From assembly GCA_018402585.1 (NCBI GenBank), contig JAGYIO010000004.1:62001-126000 (forward strand): a DNA stretch of 64,000 bases. The letters are read 5' to 3'. A program made the position numbers and the translations under genes. Numbering within the stretch: position 1 is the first letter of the stretch; every line of letters starts with the position of its first letter. Shown one piece after another: positions 27,621 through 36,392 of the stretch. Source of the DNA: Chthoniobacterales bacterium (GTDB lineage: Bacteria > Verrucomicrobiota > Verrucomicrobiia > Chthoniobacterales > JACTMZ01). A model generated the notes under the pieces. It saw only the letters and a list, made by a program, of their open reading frames with translations, searched no databases and was not told the DNA's origin.

Positions 27621-27983
27621 CTGAGCGAAGCGATCATTGGCTCGGCCTTCGAGGTGCATCACGTCCTCGGATACGGATTTCTGGAAGCCGTTTACCGCAA
27701 CGCCATGGCGGCGGAACTACAAAGCCATGGCTTCAAAGCCGAAATGGAAAAGCGCCTGGAGGTCCTTTACAAATCAACACCCGCTGGTCTCTACGTCGCC
27801 GATCTACTGGTCAACGTTCTGGTGCTGGTTGAACTCAAAGTGGCGGATGAATACCGCGCAGCAGACGAAGCCCAACTGCTCAACGAACTTGCCGCGACCC
27901 GGTTGCCGGTCGGCCTGCTGATCAACTTCGGCCGACGCAAAGTAGACTTCAAAAGAATGGCGTGGAACCTGGGGGAGTCCTGA
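27621..27983 (+). CDS. GxxExxY protein, 5' end disturbed
   Basis: The frame reads LSEAIIGSAFEVHHVLGYGFLEAVYRNA, containing the family motif GFLEAVY, followed by LVNVLVLVELKVADEYRAADEAQLLNEL and INFGRRKVDFKRM at the end. GxxExxY proteins have a PD-(D/E)XK-like fold and unknown function. The frame opens at 27615 without ATG, GTG or TTG before the conserved part; the first usable start is GTG at 27654, inside the domain. A ribosome site (AAGGAGGA at 27594-27601) followed by TTG 27606 lies in another frame. The gene has probably lost its start by a small shift or by insertion of the repeat. Confidence 0.75.
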   Translation: MSEAIIGSAFEVHHVLGYGFLEAVYRNAMAAELQSHGFKAEMEKRLEVLYKSTPAGLYVADLLVNVLVLVELKVADEYRAADEAQLLNELAATRLPVGLLINFGRRKVDFKRMAWNLGES

Positions 27984-28006
27984 TCCAAGGCCGATGATGA
28001 ATTGTT

Positions 28007-28030
28007 GCCGGCCGGGGTCACCCGGCCGGC
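28007..28030. terminator. Strong hairpin between convergent genes
   Basis: A perfect 10-bp stem, GCCGGCCGGG and CCCGGCCGGC, with loop GTCA. It lies between the GxxExxY gene and the convergent PIG-L gene and could end transcription from both sides; no T tract follows. Confidence 0.55.
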
Positions 28031-28053
28031 GACTTATCCTCCGAAATCCTCTT

Positions 28054-28896
28054 TCATCCGTGGCTGGTTCGAACAGCTCGTCGGAACCTCTCAATCATCC
28101 CATCGACATAAGCCCCCGGATCCAGCGCGGCATCCTTGATCAACGGCGTGAGATCCATCCCGAAAATCACCTGTGCCGCGCGGTCTGGGGAGTGCGGATC
28201 AGAAAACGTGGCGTGCGCCGCCCGCCGACCGGCCACCGCAAGGTCGTAGCGTTTACCTCCACCGATCTGGGAGAGAAAACAGGCGGATAACTTCGCCGCC
28301 AGCGCCTCGTGGCCGGTGACGTCCATCACCACCTTCTCGTTGTCCGGCAGCCAATCCAAATCCCGCCATCCTTCACAACCGATCACACGTTGCGGACGGA
28401 TTTCAGGAGGCAGCGAACGCAAAGCCTCGATGGCGGCCCAAGCCACGGCGACATGCGTCGGATGCTTGTCGGCCAGATTGTGGGTGTACACCACCTCGGG
28501 TTTCATCGCTTCGAGAATCCCGCGCAAGTCCTCCCGCAAGCGCGCATCCGACCGGTCCCGCACCTCCGAGCTCGCGTAGCCGAGCTGGATCATCGCGCCA
28601 TAACCACCCTCCACTGCCGCCGCCCGCTGCTCCGCCCGCCGCAAATCCGCCATTTCCGCATCGGATAATCCCGCATACGCGCCGCTCCGCGCGCTCCCCG
28701 CCCCATCCGTGCACGTCACCCCGCCAAACCAGCGGTCACTTGGGCCGAAACATTCCGCAATCCCTTGGAACGCCATGAACTCAAGATCGTCTTGGTGCGC
28801 CCCGATCCCCAGATGCGTGGTCCGCGCCAGCGCCGTATCTACCGGACAACCGTCCGGCACGAACACCTCCGCTGCGCTGCGCGAAAATCTTACCAT
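28054..28896 (-). CDS. PIG-L family deacetylase
   Basis: A 280-residue zinc-dependent N-acetyl-sugar deacetylase of the LmbE/PIG-L family. The metal motif is AHQDDLE (His34, Asp36, Asp37), and HPTHVAVAW supplies the later His. The LNLAD-type middle and a C-terminal PIG-L fold are present. Substrates include N-acetylglucosaminyl lipids and bacillithiol or mycothiol precursors; the substrate here is unknown. ATG at 28896 was chosen; it lies 8 bp downstream of the tRNA-Leu 3' end, so the gene is probably expressed from the tRNA promoter. Confidence 0.9.
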   Translation of the reverse strand: MVRFSRSAAEVFVPDGCPVDTALARTTHLGIGAHQDDLEFMAFQGIAECFGPSDRWFGGVTCTDGAGSARSGAYAGLSDAEMADLRRAEQRAAAVEGGYGAMIQLGYASSEVRDRSDARLREDLRGILEAMKPEVVYTHNLADKHPTHVAVAWAAIEALRSLPPEIRPQRVIGCEGWRDLDWLPDNEKVVMDVTGHEALAAKLSACFLSQIGGGKRYDLAVAGRRAAHATFSDPHSPDRAAQVIFGMDLTPLIKDAALDPGAYVDGMIERFRRAVRTSHG

Positions 28897-28904
28897 GAAA
28901 AATC

Positions 28905-28988
28905 TGCCGGCGGAGGGGATCGAACCCACACTCCCTTGCGGGAACCAGATTTTGAGTCTGGCGCGTCTGCCAGTTCCGCCACACCGGC
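28905..28988 (-). tRNA. tRNA-Leu(CAA)
   Basis: An 84-base class II tRNA. The acceptor stem GCCGGTG (28982-28988) pairs with CGCCGGC (28906-28912) with one G-U pair. The anticodon stem CCAGA/TCTGG encloses loop CTCAAAA, giving anticodon CAA. The long variable arm (TTCCCGCAAGGGAGT) and T loop GTTCGAT are clear. The discriminator is A; CCA is not encoded. Confidence 0.95.
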
Positions 28989-29109
28989 TTGGGGACAAAA
29001 CGCTAAATCCAAATGCACGCCAGGTAAAGCGCCGCGATGCTGTCCGCCGGACAGATTCACAGCGCGGTAACGCTGCCGTTGAGGGCCAAAAGTAGAAGCA
29101 ACTGTGTTG

Positions 29110-30278
<1,169 letters not shown>

Positions 30279-30339
30279 AAGCGGCGTCCCCGCCGCTTAG
30301 CCGCGGACGACAAGCGGCGGGGACGCCGCTTCTACTTTT
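30279..30339. repeat. REP palindrome interrupted by the IS110 element
   Basis: Arms AAGCGGCGTCCCCGCCGCTT (30279-30298) and AAGCGGCGGGGACGCCGCTT (30312-30331) flank a CCGCGG core; the right arm ends in CTACTTTT, whose complement AAAAGTAG stands at 29088-29095 on the far side of the insertion sequence. Confidence 0.8.
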
Positions 30340-30347
30340 CCGAGCCT

Positions 30348-30677
30348 TCAAAAATGCGCCACCGTCGCCCCCTCGCACCGGTAAAAAGGCACTCCTACCC
30401 GGGCAATGTGCGCGGCCACCTGGACATCGGTCCGTGTGTCGTGGTGAAGCAAGCTGAAGGTGTAAGACAGGAGCAGGTCATCCAATTCGTCCTCAATCCG
30501 ACCGAGCACACGCCAATCGAGACCTTCGCCGTAGAGCGCCAGGTCGATGTCGGAGCCTTCCTTGGCCGTGCCCTTGGCCCGCGACCCGAAAAGCGTGGCT
30601 TTCCCGACCTCGGGAAAATGGGCCAACACGTCTTGAATCCGCTGCACGGTCTGTGGGCTCAATCCGTGCGCGTTCAT
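30348..30677 (-). CDS. mntA: MNT-type nucleotidyltransferase (antitoxin of HEPN-MNT pair)
   Basis: A 109-residue minimal nucleotidyltransferase with the signature GSRAKGTAKEGSDIDLA (about 31-47). In HEPN-MNT toxin-antitoxin systems such proteins neutralise the HEPN partner, in known cases by adenylylating it. ATG at 30677 overlaps the stop of the HEPN gene (ATGA), the usual arrangement. The symbol is used by analogy. Confidence 0.88.
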   Translation of the reverse strand: MNAHGLSPQTVQRIQDVLAHFPEVGKATLFGSRAKGTAKEGSDIDLALYGEGLDWRVLGRIEDELDDLLLSYTFSLLHHDTRTDVQVAAHIARVGVPFYRCEGATVAHF

Positions 30678-31099
30678 GACCCCGCCTCCTGAAGCCGGGC
30701 AAACCGCGTCTGCAACTGCGAAAATTGCGCACAATACCGCGTGAGGATGGCCTCGGTGATCTCGTTCGCCGTCTTTTCGTTGTAGGTGTGGGTCGTCTGA
30801 TTGCGGCTCTTGATCATGTCCATCCAGACTTCGCCCTCGGAAATAAGGTTGTTCTTGAAGGCCTCGCGCGTGGCCCCCTTGGAACCGACCACCCCTTGGA
30901 TGCCTTGGCTTTCGAGGTAATCTTTGAGCACGTTCCAAGCCAGTTCGTGAGTGCACTCAAACGCCTGAATCAACCCCTGCTTTTCCAACGGAGAAAGCTC
31001 CCGCTCCCCGGCCAGCCGGGCGCCGTCCGAAAGGCGGTCAAACGCCTGGCCAAAACTCTGCAAACGCTGGTGCCAGCGGACGTCAGGGTCATTAAGCAT
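30674..31099 (-). CDS. hepT: HI0074-family HEPN protein (toxin of HEPN-MNT pair)
   Basis: A 141-residue helical HEPN protein of the nucleotidyltransferase substrate-binding (HI0074) family. The RNase motif Rx4H is intact: Arg99-NQTT-His104 followed by TYNE. FECTHELAWNVLKDYLESQG is the family core. The 5' part and its upstream DNA are duplicated at 32237-32530. With the MNT gene it forms a complete toxin-antitoxin module. Confidence 0.88.
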   Translation of the reverse strand: MLNDPDVRWHQRLQSFGQAFDRLSDGARLAGERELSPLEKQGLIQAFECTHELAWNVLKDYLESQGIQGVVGSKGATREAFKNNLISEGEVWMDMIKSRNQTTHTYNEKTANEITEAILTRYCAQFSQLQTRFARLQEAGS

Positions 31100-31186
31100 T
31101 CAACTATCGTGGCGGGAGACGCAACCGATGGCAGCCTCAAATTCGGCCGTCACGTCCTACCCCAGCCCAGCCGCCCGGATATGCTG

Positions 31187-31228
31187 GGCCGCTTGGCCCC
31201 GCGCGAGATTTTCACTTCCACCCGATAG
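31187..31228 (-). repeat. Fragment of the dnaJ-like gene's 3' end
   Basis: About 38 bases here (GATTTTCACTTCCACCCGAT and the preceding CGCGCG) repeat the sequence at 33277-33318, which encodes the VEVKIPRG region near the end of the J-domain gene. It marks one edge of a tandem duplication. Confidence 0.75.
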
Positions 31229-31234
31229 CCCAAG

Positions 31235-32233
31235 TCAAAGGGGTCAGGCCTATAATTTAAATATTGCAGCCGCGGTTAGGCGGTGATAAGGCATCGTCAT
31301 GGCACGCCAACCGCGATTGGAGTTCGAAGGCGCGATTTACCATGTGATCAACCGGGGGAATTACCGCAAAAACTTGTTTGGCGAAAAGGGGGCGGCGGAA
31401 GCTTTCGAAAGGGCCCTCTCCGAGGCCTGCGAAAAATGCGGGTGGGTCGTCCATGCCTATGTCCTGATGAGCAACCATTACCACCTCGCCTTGGAAACGC
31501 CGGAAGCGAATCTTGTGCAGGGCATGGCGTGGCTGCAGGGAACCTTTGCCAACCGCTTTAACCGCTTCCACGGCGAGCGGGGACACGTGTTCCAAAGCCG
31601 TTACCAAAGCATCCTTATCGAGGAGGGACGCCCGTTGCTGGGTCTGGTCGACTACATCCATCTCAATCCGGTGAGAGCCGGCCTTCTCGCGCTGCCCAAC
31701 CTCGGGCATCACACATTCTCCAGTTATCCGAAATTCTTCCGAAAACACCCCCCCGACGGACTGTGCCGGGCCCGCTTCCTGGAAAGCCTGGAATTTCCGG
31801 ACTCCGTCCGCGGTATGAGAAAATACGCCCAGCATCTTGAAACGGTCGAGGAGCGCGATCCGGCCAGACATGACGAATTGATCCGCCGCTACTGCACCGG
31901 TTGGGCTGTCGCCTCCGCCGAGTATCGCCGGGGGATCAAAAAAATGTATGCCGGAGTTTCCGAGAAAGCGGGCTGGCAGGGCGGCGCGGTCAGGATGTTG
32001 CGGGAAGCGAAATGGGAGAGTGAGTTGGCCGCCTTGTTGCGCAAAGCGCGCAAATCGCGCAAGGAGATCGCCGCTTCGGCCAAATCGGCGGAATGGAAGG
32101 TCCGGATCGCGCGGGAAATGAAGCGCAGGACCACGGCAACCAACCCTTGGTTGGCCGAAGTGCTCAACATGGGCCACCCAAGCAGGGTCTGCAATCTCAT
32201 CAACGGCATTTAAATTATAGGCCTGACCCCTTT
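31235..32233. mobile_element. RAYT-type transposase unit with 26-bp inverted ends
   Basis: A 999-bp unit containing one Y1 transposase gene. The ends, 31235-31260 and 32208-32233, are perfect inverted repeats of 26 bp (outer part AAAGGGGTCAGGCCTATAAT). The right repeat contains the transposase stop codon. It interrupts a second copy of the HEPN gene. Confidence 0.88.
31299..32213 (+). CDS. REP-associated tyrosine transposase (Y1/HUH)
   Basis: A 304-residue HUH endonuclease-like transposase. The metal-binding His pair is His60 and His62 in SNHYHLAL; the family core YIHLNPVRAGL (119-129) carries the likely catalytic Tyr119. The N-terminal RQPRLEFEGAIYHVINRG is typical of RAYT proteins. The C-terminal about 100 residues include a helix-turn-helix-like region of the kind seen in longer RAYTs. 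The gene is intact. Confidence 0.92.
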   Translation: MARQPRLEFEGAIYHVINRGNYRKNLFGEKGAAEAFERALSEACEKCGWVVHAYVLMSNHYHLALETPEANLVQGMAWLQGTFANRFNRFHGERGHVFQSRYQSILIEEGRPLLGLVDYIHLNPVRAGLLALPNLGHHTFSSYPKFFRKHPPDGLCRARFLESLEFPDSVRGMRKYAQHLETVEERDPARHDELIRRYCTGWAVASAEYRRGIKKMYAGVSEKAGWQGGAVRMLREAKWESELAALLRKARKSRKEIAASAKSAEWKVRIAREMKRRTTATNPWLAEVLNMGHPSRVCNLINGI

Positions 32234-32236
32234 TTC

Positions 32237-32479
32237 GGCTCCTTCGCGCGTGGCCCCTTTGGACCCGACTACCCCTTGGATGCCTTGATCTTCGAGGTAA
32301 TCTTTGAGCACGTTCCAAGCCAGTTCGTGAGTGCACTCAAACGCCTGGATCAATCCCTGCTTTTCCAACGGAGAAAGCTCCCGCTCCCCGGCCAGCCGGG
32401 CGCCGTCCGAAAGACGCTCAAACTCCTGACCAAAACTCTGCAAACGCTGGTGCCAGCGGACGTCAGGGACGTGGGGCAT
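32237..32479 (-). pseudogene. Truncated HEPN gene copy
   Basis: Starts MPHVPDVRWHQRLQSFGQEF and is nearly identical to the intact HEPN protein for about 78 residues, then runs into the RAYT inverted end after GATREG. The Rx4H RNase motif and the rest of the protein are lost, and no MNT partner accompanies it. Confidence 0.9.
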
Positions 32480-32630
32480 GCAACCAACGTAGCGGGTAAA
32501 GCAACCGATGGCAGCCCCAAATTCCGAGATCGCGTCCCGCCCGCGCCTACCGCCCCATGATATTTCTGCACGCCGAGCGCGGCATGAGGCGCAGCCGACA
32601 GCGCCGCCGAAGTCTCGGCTTGGCTGCCCG

Positions 32631-33068
32631 TTAAAAATCGAGCGTGAGCAGGCGGATGCCAAAAGGCGAATGGTAATCCCTGCGGGTCAGCCGGCTGACG
32701 CCAAAAGGCGAAAGGAATTCCCGGCGGGTCAGCCGGTTGTCCCTGTTCAGATCCATGCGTCGCCGGGTGAAATCCAAAAACCGCGCGTTCGAACCAAAAC
32801 GAATCAATTCACTGCGCTGGATCACGCCGTTCCGGTTTTGATCCACCCGCGCGAAACTCCGCTGGGTGCCTCCGGCTCTGGTCCACTCAGCGACAGTGAT
32901 GGCGTCGTTGTCGTCGGTATCCGCTGCGTCCATGGCGTAGTCTGCGTAGAGGGGGGCGATTGACTCCAACGTCAGCGGCACGGCAACGTCAGTCGATTCT
33001 TGGTTGCTTTGACAACCGCCGACCAACAAGAGCGTGGCAAGAAGGAGGAGAGGTCGGGAGGTGCGCAT
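32631..33068 (-). CDS. EF-hand lipoprotein
   Basis: A 145-residue lipoprotein: signal peptide with lipobox LLVGGC (Cys19). Three EF-hand loops are visible: Asp50-Glu61, Asp76-Glu87 and Asp106-Glu117, so calcium binding is likely. The tail contains a tandem 14-residue repeat (RLTRREFLSPFGVS at 112-125, RLTRRDYHSPFGIR at 126-139), which overlaps the third loop. Cell-surface or periplasmic. Role unknown. Confidence 0.85.
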   Translation of the reverse strand: MRTSRPLLLLATLLLVGGCQSNQESTDVAVPLTLESIAPLYADYAMDAADTDDNDAITVAEWTRAGGTQRSFARVDQNRNGVIQRSELIRFGSNARFLDFTRRRMDLNRDNRLTRREFLSPFGVSRLTRRDYHSPFGIRLLTLDF

Positions 33069-33242
33069 CGGAGGAAGAACCTATGGGAAAACCTCTTTGG
33101 CCATCAATAGCAATCCATCGGACTCGCTCCGCCCAGCAACACCCGCGAACAGCAGGGCGGCCGACAAAACTTCGTCGGCTTCGTTATCTTCTGTTTAAAC
33201 TCTTCCGGCGAAGCCATCGTCATTCTTCGCTTCCAGCCACGA

Positions 33243-34007
33243 CTACCTTCCCAACACGCGTCGGGGGGAGGAGCTTGGCCGCTTCGACCCGCGCGGGATT
33301 TTCACTTCCACCCGATAGGTCACGCGCACGAGCAGATCACCGCGGCCACCGCGTGGCTTGGGCAGACCTTCGCCCGGCACCCGGAGCACCGCACCGCGCG
33401 TGACTCCGGCCGGAATGGTCACCCGGACCATGCGACCATTCGCCCCGGGGATCGTCTCGCTGCCACCGCTGGCCGCCCGCGTGGCGCTGACCCGCAGGTC
33501 GGTGCGCAGGTCGGATCCGCGCGCCCGGAGGCGGCCTCCGGGCAGGACGCGCAAACGCACCACGACGCAGCTGCCGGAAAATTCCTCCGCGCGGGGCAGA
33601 CGGAATTTGGTGCCCGGGGCTGTGTCGGGCGGGACCTCGAGTTCATAGCTTTCGGCGCCGTGCGGGTTGGCCGGATCGTTGACCCGGATGGTCAGCGTGG
33701 TCCCGCGGAAAAACTCTTCGCTCCGCAGCATCGCATCCTGGGCAATGTCACGATGCCTCCCGCCCCGCACCGTTGTGCCGGCGGGGTTGTCCCCGTCCAG
33801 CTCGCGATCGTAGTCCGCGCGCCGGAGAGGATCGCTCAGGGTGGCGTGCGCGGTATTGAGCGCTTGGGCCCGCCGCGTGGCTTCGGGCGCGGTGTGGTTG
33901 ACGTCCGGATGATGTTGTTTGACCAACCGGCGATAAGCCGCGCGGATTTGCGCGGTGGTGCAACGCCGGTCGAGGCCGAGCGTGTCATAATGATTCGGGG
34001 CGCTCAC
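33243..34007 (-). CDS. J-domain co-chaperone, CbpA/DnaJ-like
   Basis: A 254-residue protein with an N-terminal J domain (YDTLGLDRRCTTAQIRAAYRR, HPD at about 33-35) and a DnaJ C-terminal substrate domain (PPDTAPGTKFRLPRAE, IPAGVTRGAVLRVPGEGLP, GDLLVRVTYRVEVKIP). No zinc-finger domain and only a short linker, so it resembles CbpA rather than DnaJ. J proteins stimulate the ATPase of DnaK. It overlaps the upstream gene by 4 bp (ATGA). Its 3' end is partly repeated at 31187-31228. Confidence 0.9.
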   Translation of the reverse strand: MSAPNHYDTLGLDRRCTTAQIRAAYRRLVKQHHPDVNHTAPEATRRAQALNTAHATLSDPLRRADYDRELDGDNPAGTTVRGGRHRDIAQDAMLRSEEFFRGTTLTIRVNDPANPHGAESYELEVPPDTAPGTKFRLPRAEEFSGSCVVVRLRVLPGGRLRARGSDLRTDLRVSATRAASGGSETIPGANGRMVRVTIPAGVTRGAVLRVPGEGLPKPRGGRGDLLVRVTYRVEVKIPRGSKRPSSSPRRVLGR

Positions 34008-35194
34008 ACCACGAGAGCCCGCAGGCTCGACTGCGCCAGCGCCTCACGCCGGGCGGCATCGTTTACCCCGGCCTCGCTCTTGAGGCAACGGGCCAAGGTG
34101 CCGAGAAAGCGATCGAAGGGAGCCTCCCTGCCGTCGTCCGCTTCCTCATCCGGATACTTCGCATCGAGGATCCAAGTGCCTGCTTCGGAGGACTCGCTCA
34201 ATTCCTCCGCCCAGCCCAGCACCGTGCTGACCGGATCCCCGGGAAAACGTGCCGCGACCAAAGGCAGAAGATCCGAGGTCCGCGGGACATTGAGCAGGAG
34301 GGCGAGAAAAAAACGATGGTCGGGGTCCTCGACGGAACTACGCAAGCTGACCAGCCGGTCGCGCCAGACGATTTCTTCCAAGGTGGGTGCGGCATAGGCG
34401 GCGAGCGCTCCGTGTTTTTTGGCAAAAACATCCCACGTCTCCTCCCATTCCCCCCGCTCCTGCAGGGCGACCAGGCAGTTTTGCAAAGTGAAGAATCCCC
34501 GCTCGTAATCGAGCGAGGCCACCATGGCGCGGACCACTTCGGCAAAGTCCTCTGCCCCCGTCCGGTCGAGCACGTCGAGCAATTGCAAGCGCCGGGTGGT
34601 CAGGGCGTCGGAAAAAAACGGGTCCACCGCGACATGCGGCGGCAGGTAGGTGAATTGCGGTCCGGTCCCCGGATCCGAGTGAGTGCGCACCACCACCGTG
34701 ACGGACGGAGTTTCGAGGTGAAAGAGCGAGTGAATACTGCTCCCCCCGGAAGTGATCGGCACGGTGCGCCCTGTCTCCAGCAATTCGGTGCCGGTCAGCT
34801 GCAAATCCCCCAGCCGAAAATGTGCGGTCACCGGCCGCACGTGAGCAAAGGCAAACTCGGAATGCAGACTCGACCCCTCCAGAACATGAAAGGCCCCGGA
34901 GAACTCGTGCTGGTGAATCTGCGTGGTCCCGTCCAGCCAGAAGAGCAACTGGATGTAAAACCGCGGGTCGTCGAAGACCACCAACTCCGGCTGACCAAAG
35001 CCGGAGGCCGTTTGAAAAGCTTGCTCGTCGTCGCGCAAAAAGGCGCGGGTCAGGGCCTTGACGTCCACCTCTGCCGCCGGGGGATTTTCCTCGAGAGTGG
35101 CCTGGGCGAGGCTGGGGAAAGCGGCGAGGGAAAAATCCGCCGCCTGCCACCGCTCGCGCACCCGCCGCCCGAGACCGACAAAAAACGCATCCAT
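34004..35194 (-). CDS. Cupin-like protein of unknown function
   Basis: A 396-residue soluble protein I cannot name. Residues about 80-190 look like a cupin or cysteine-dioxygenase-like fold with metal-ligand-like histidines (QIHQHEFSGAFHVLEG, HSEFAFAHVRP, GGSSIHSLFHLE). The remainder is helical. It is translationally coupled to the downstream J-domain gene, so it may be a client or partner of that chaperone. Confidence 0.65.
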   Translation of the reverse strand: MDAFFVGLGRRVRERWQAADFSLAAFPSLAQATLEENPPAAEVDVKALTRAFLRDDEQAFQTASGFGQPELVVFDDPRFYIQLLFWLDGTTQIHQHEFSGAFHVLEGSSLHSEFAFAHVRPVTAHFRLGDLQLTGTELLETGRTVPITSGGSSIHSLFHLETPSVTVVVRTHSDPGTGPQFTYLPPHVAVDPFFSDALTTRRLQLLDVLDRTGAEDFAEVVRAMVASLDYERGFFTLQNCLVALQERGEWEETWDVFAKKHGALAAYAAPTLEEIVWRDRLVSLRSSVEDPDHRFFLALLLNVPRTSDLLPLVAARFPGDPVSTVLGWAEELSESSEAGTWILDAKYPDEEADDGREAPFDRFLGTLARCLKSEAGVNDAARREALAQSSLRALVV

Positions 35195-35417
35195 CGCCAG
35201 GTACCATCTGCTGCTCCACCCCGACCAACAAGAGCATTTCCGCTCGGCGCATCCGGAACACGCTTCTTTGCCGCGATAGGCTTGCCGCGCAAACCCGGCC
35301 CGTTCTCGAGTCGGTTCAGGTCTTCATTTTCGACACGGCCCGCTCCAGGGTCGGGTGAAACTCAGCCCATTTCCGGCTCCCCGTCCTCCCCGCGGCCAAA
35401 TACTTCCCCGCTTCGCT

Positions 35418-36392
35418 TCAGTGCGGAATCTTCCGTCGCACGGTGCGTCCAAACCACGCTTTTCTAGCCACCCACCACAAGACACCGGTCGCCAAAAGAA
35501 GCGCATAGGTCGAGGGTTCCGGGATACTGGCGACACGGAAGCCGACCCAGGCGCGGTCCCCGTCCGGAAAGCCATTGCTACTGCGGAACGAGGAACTCAG
35601 CTGGCTCTCGGGACTGGTCCAACCGCCACCGCGGATGGTGCGCACATTGGTCGCGGAGTTGTTGTCGCCGCTCAGCGCGGTCTCCGTCCACTCCCACACA
35701 TTGCCACCCTGACCCATCGTGCCGTAGGGACTCAAGCCGCCGGCAGCAATCACCCCCGCGGGCGAAGACTGGTTCGTCGGCTGGAGATAAACCGCGGAGT
35801 CTGGTTGGGTCCCGCTGGTTACATGAAGCGGCGCCGTGCTGCTCCCTGTCGGGTAAGGAAAATAAGCCGAGCCGGCCGGATTATAAAACGCCGCCTTATA
35901 CCACTCGTTCTCGCTGGGCAGAAAATAGTAGGCAGCCTTGTTGCGGTAGAGATTGGTTCCTCCCGCCGTCCAGGCCTGGTCGCTGCTCCAAAGCGCCATA
36001 CTCCAAGCGGTGCCACTCCACGTCAAATCGTAAGCCGCCGTCTTCCCCGAACTAGTGTTGAGGAAATTGACGAAGGCCGCCGCCTCGTACCAATTGAGGC
36101 TGGCCGCCGGTTGGTCGCCGGTCCACGGCCCTGCCGTCACACCAGTCATCCCGCTGGCCGTGGCTTTGTCGATCGCGTCCTGCGAAATTTCGTGCGCACC
36201 CAGACGGTAGGAGTAAGCCACCGCGCCATAGGTGGTCGTATCAGCCGCATTGCCCGCATTGCCGATATCGACAAAGTCGATGGTGAACTCATTGCCGCTC
36301 GTGCCAAAATTGTCAGCTTGCGCGGCAGGATGGACGGCAAAAATACAGGGGACCAAGGAAAGTAAGCAAATCAAAGGAAGACGACGGCTCAT
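35418..36392 (-). CDS. PEP-CTERM protein with SUMF1/FGE-like domain
   Basis: A 324-residue exported protein: signal peptide (about 1-28), a formylglycine-generating-enzyme-like domain (YRLGAHEISQ, LNWYEAAAFVNFLN, LPSENEWYKAAFYNP, GQGGNVWEWTET, RGGGWTS) and a C-terminal PEP-CTERM sorting tail (PEPSTYALLLATGVLWW then basic residues). PEP-CTERM proteins are processed by exosortase, not encoded in this window. SUMF1-fold proteins with these tails are often binding rather than catalytic. ATG at 36392 gives the better signal peptide than 36428. Confidence 0.88.
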   Translation of the reverse strand: MSRRLPLICLLSLVPCIFAVHPAAQADNFGTSGNEFTIDFVDIGNAGNAADTTTYGAVAYSYRLGAHEISQDAIDKATASGMTGVTAGPWTGDQPAASLNWYEAAAFVNFLNTSSGKTAAYDLTWSGTAWSMALWSSDQAWTAGGTNLYRNKAAYYFLPSENEWYKAAFYNPAGSAYFPYPTGSSTAPLHVTSGTQPDSAVYLQPTNQSSPAGVIAAGGLSPYGTMGQGGNVWEWTETALSGDNNSATNVRTIRGGGWTSPESQLSSSFRSSNGFPDGDRAWVGFRVASIPEPSTYALLLATGVLWWVARKAWFGRTVRRKIPH

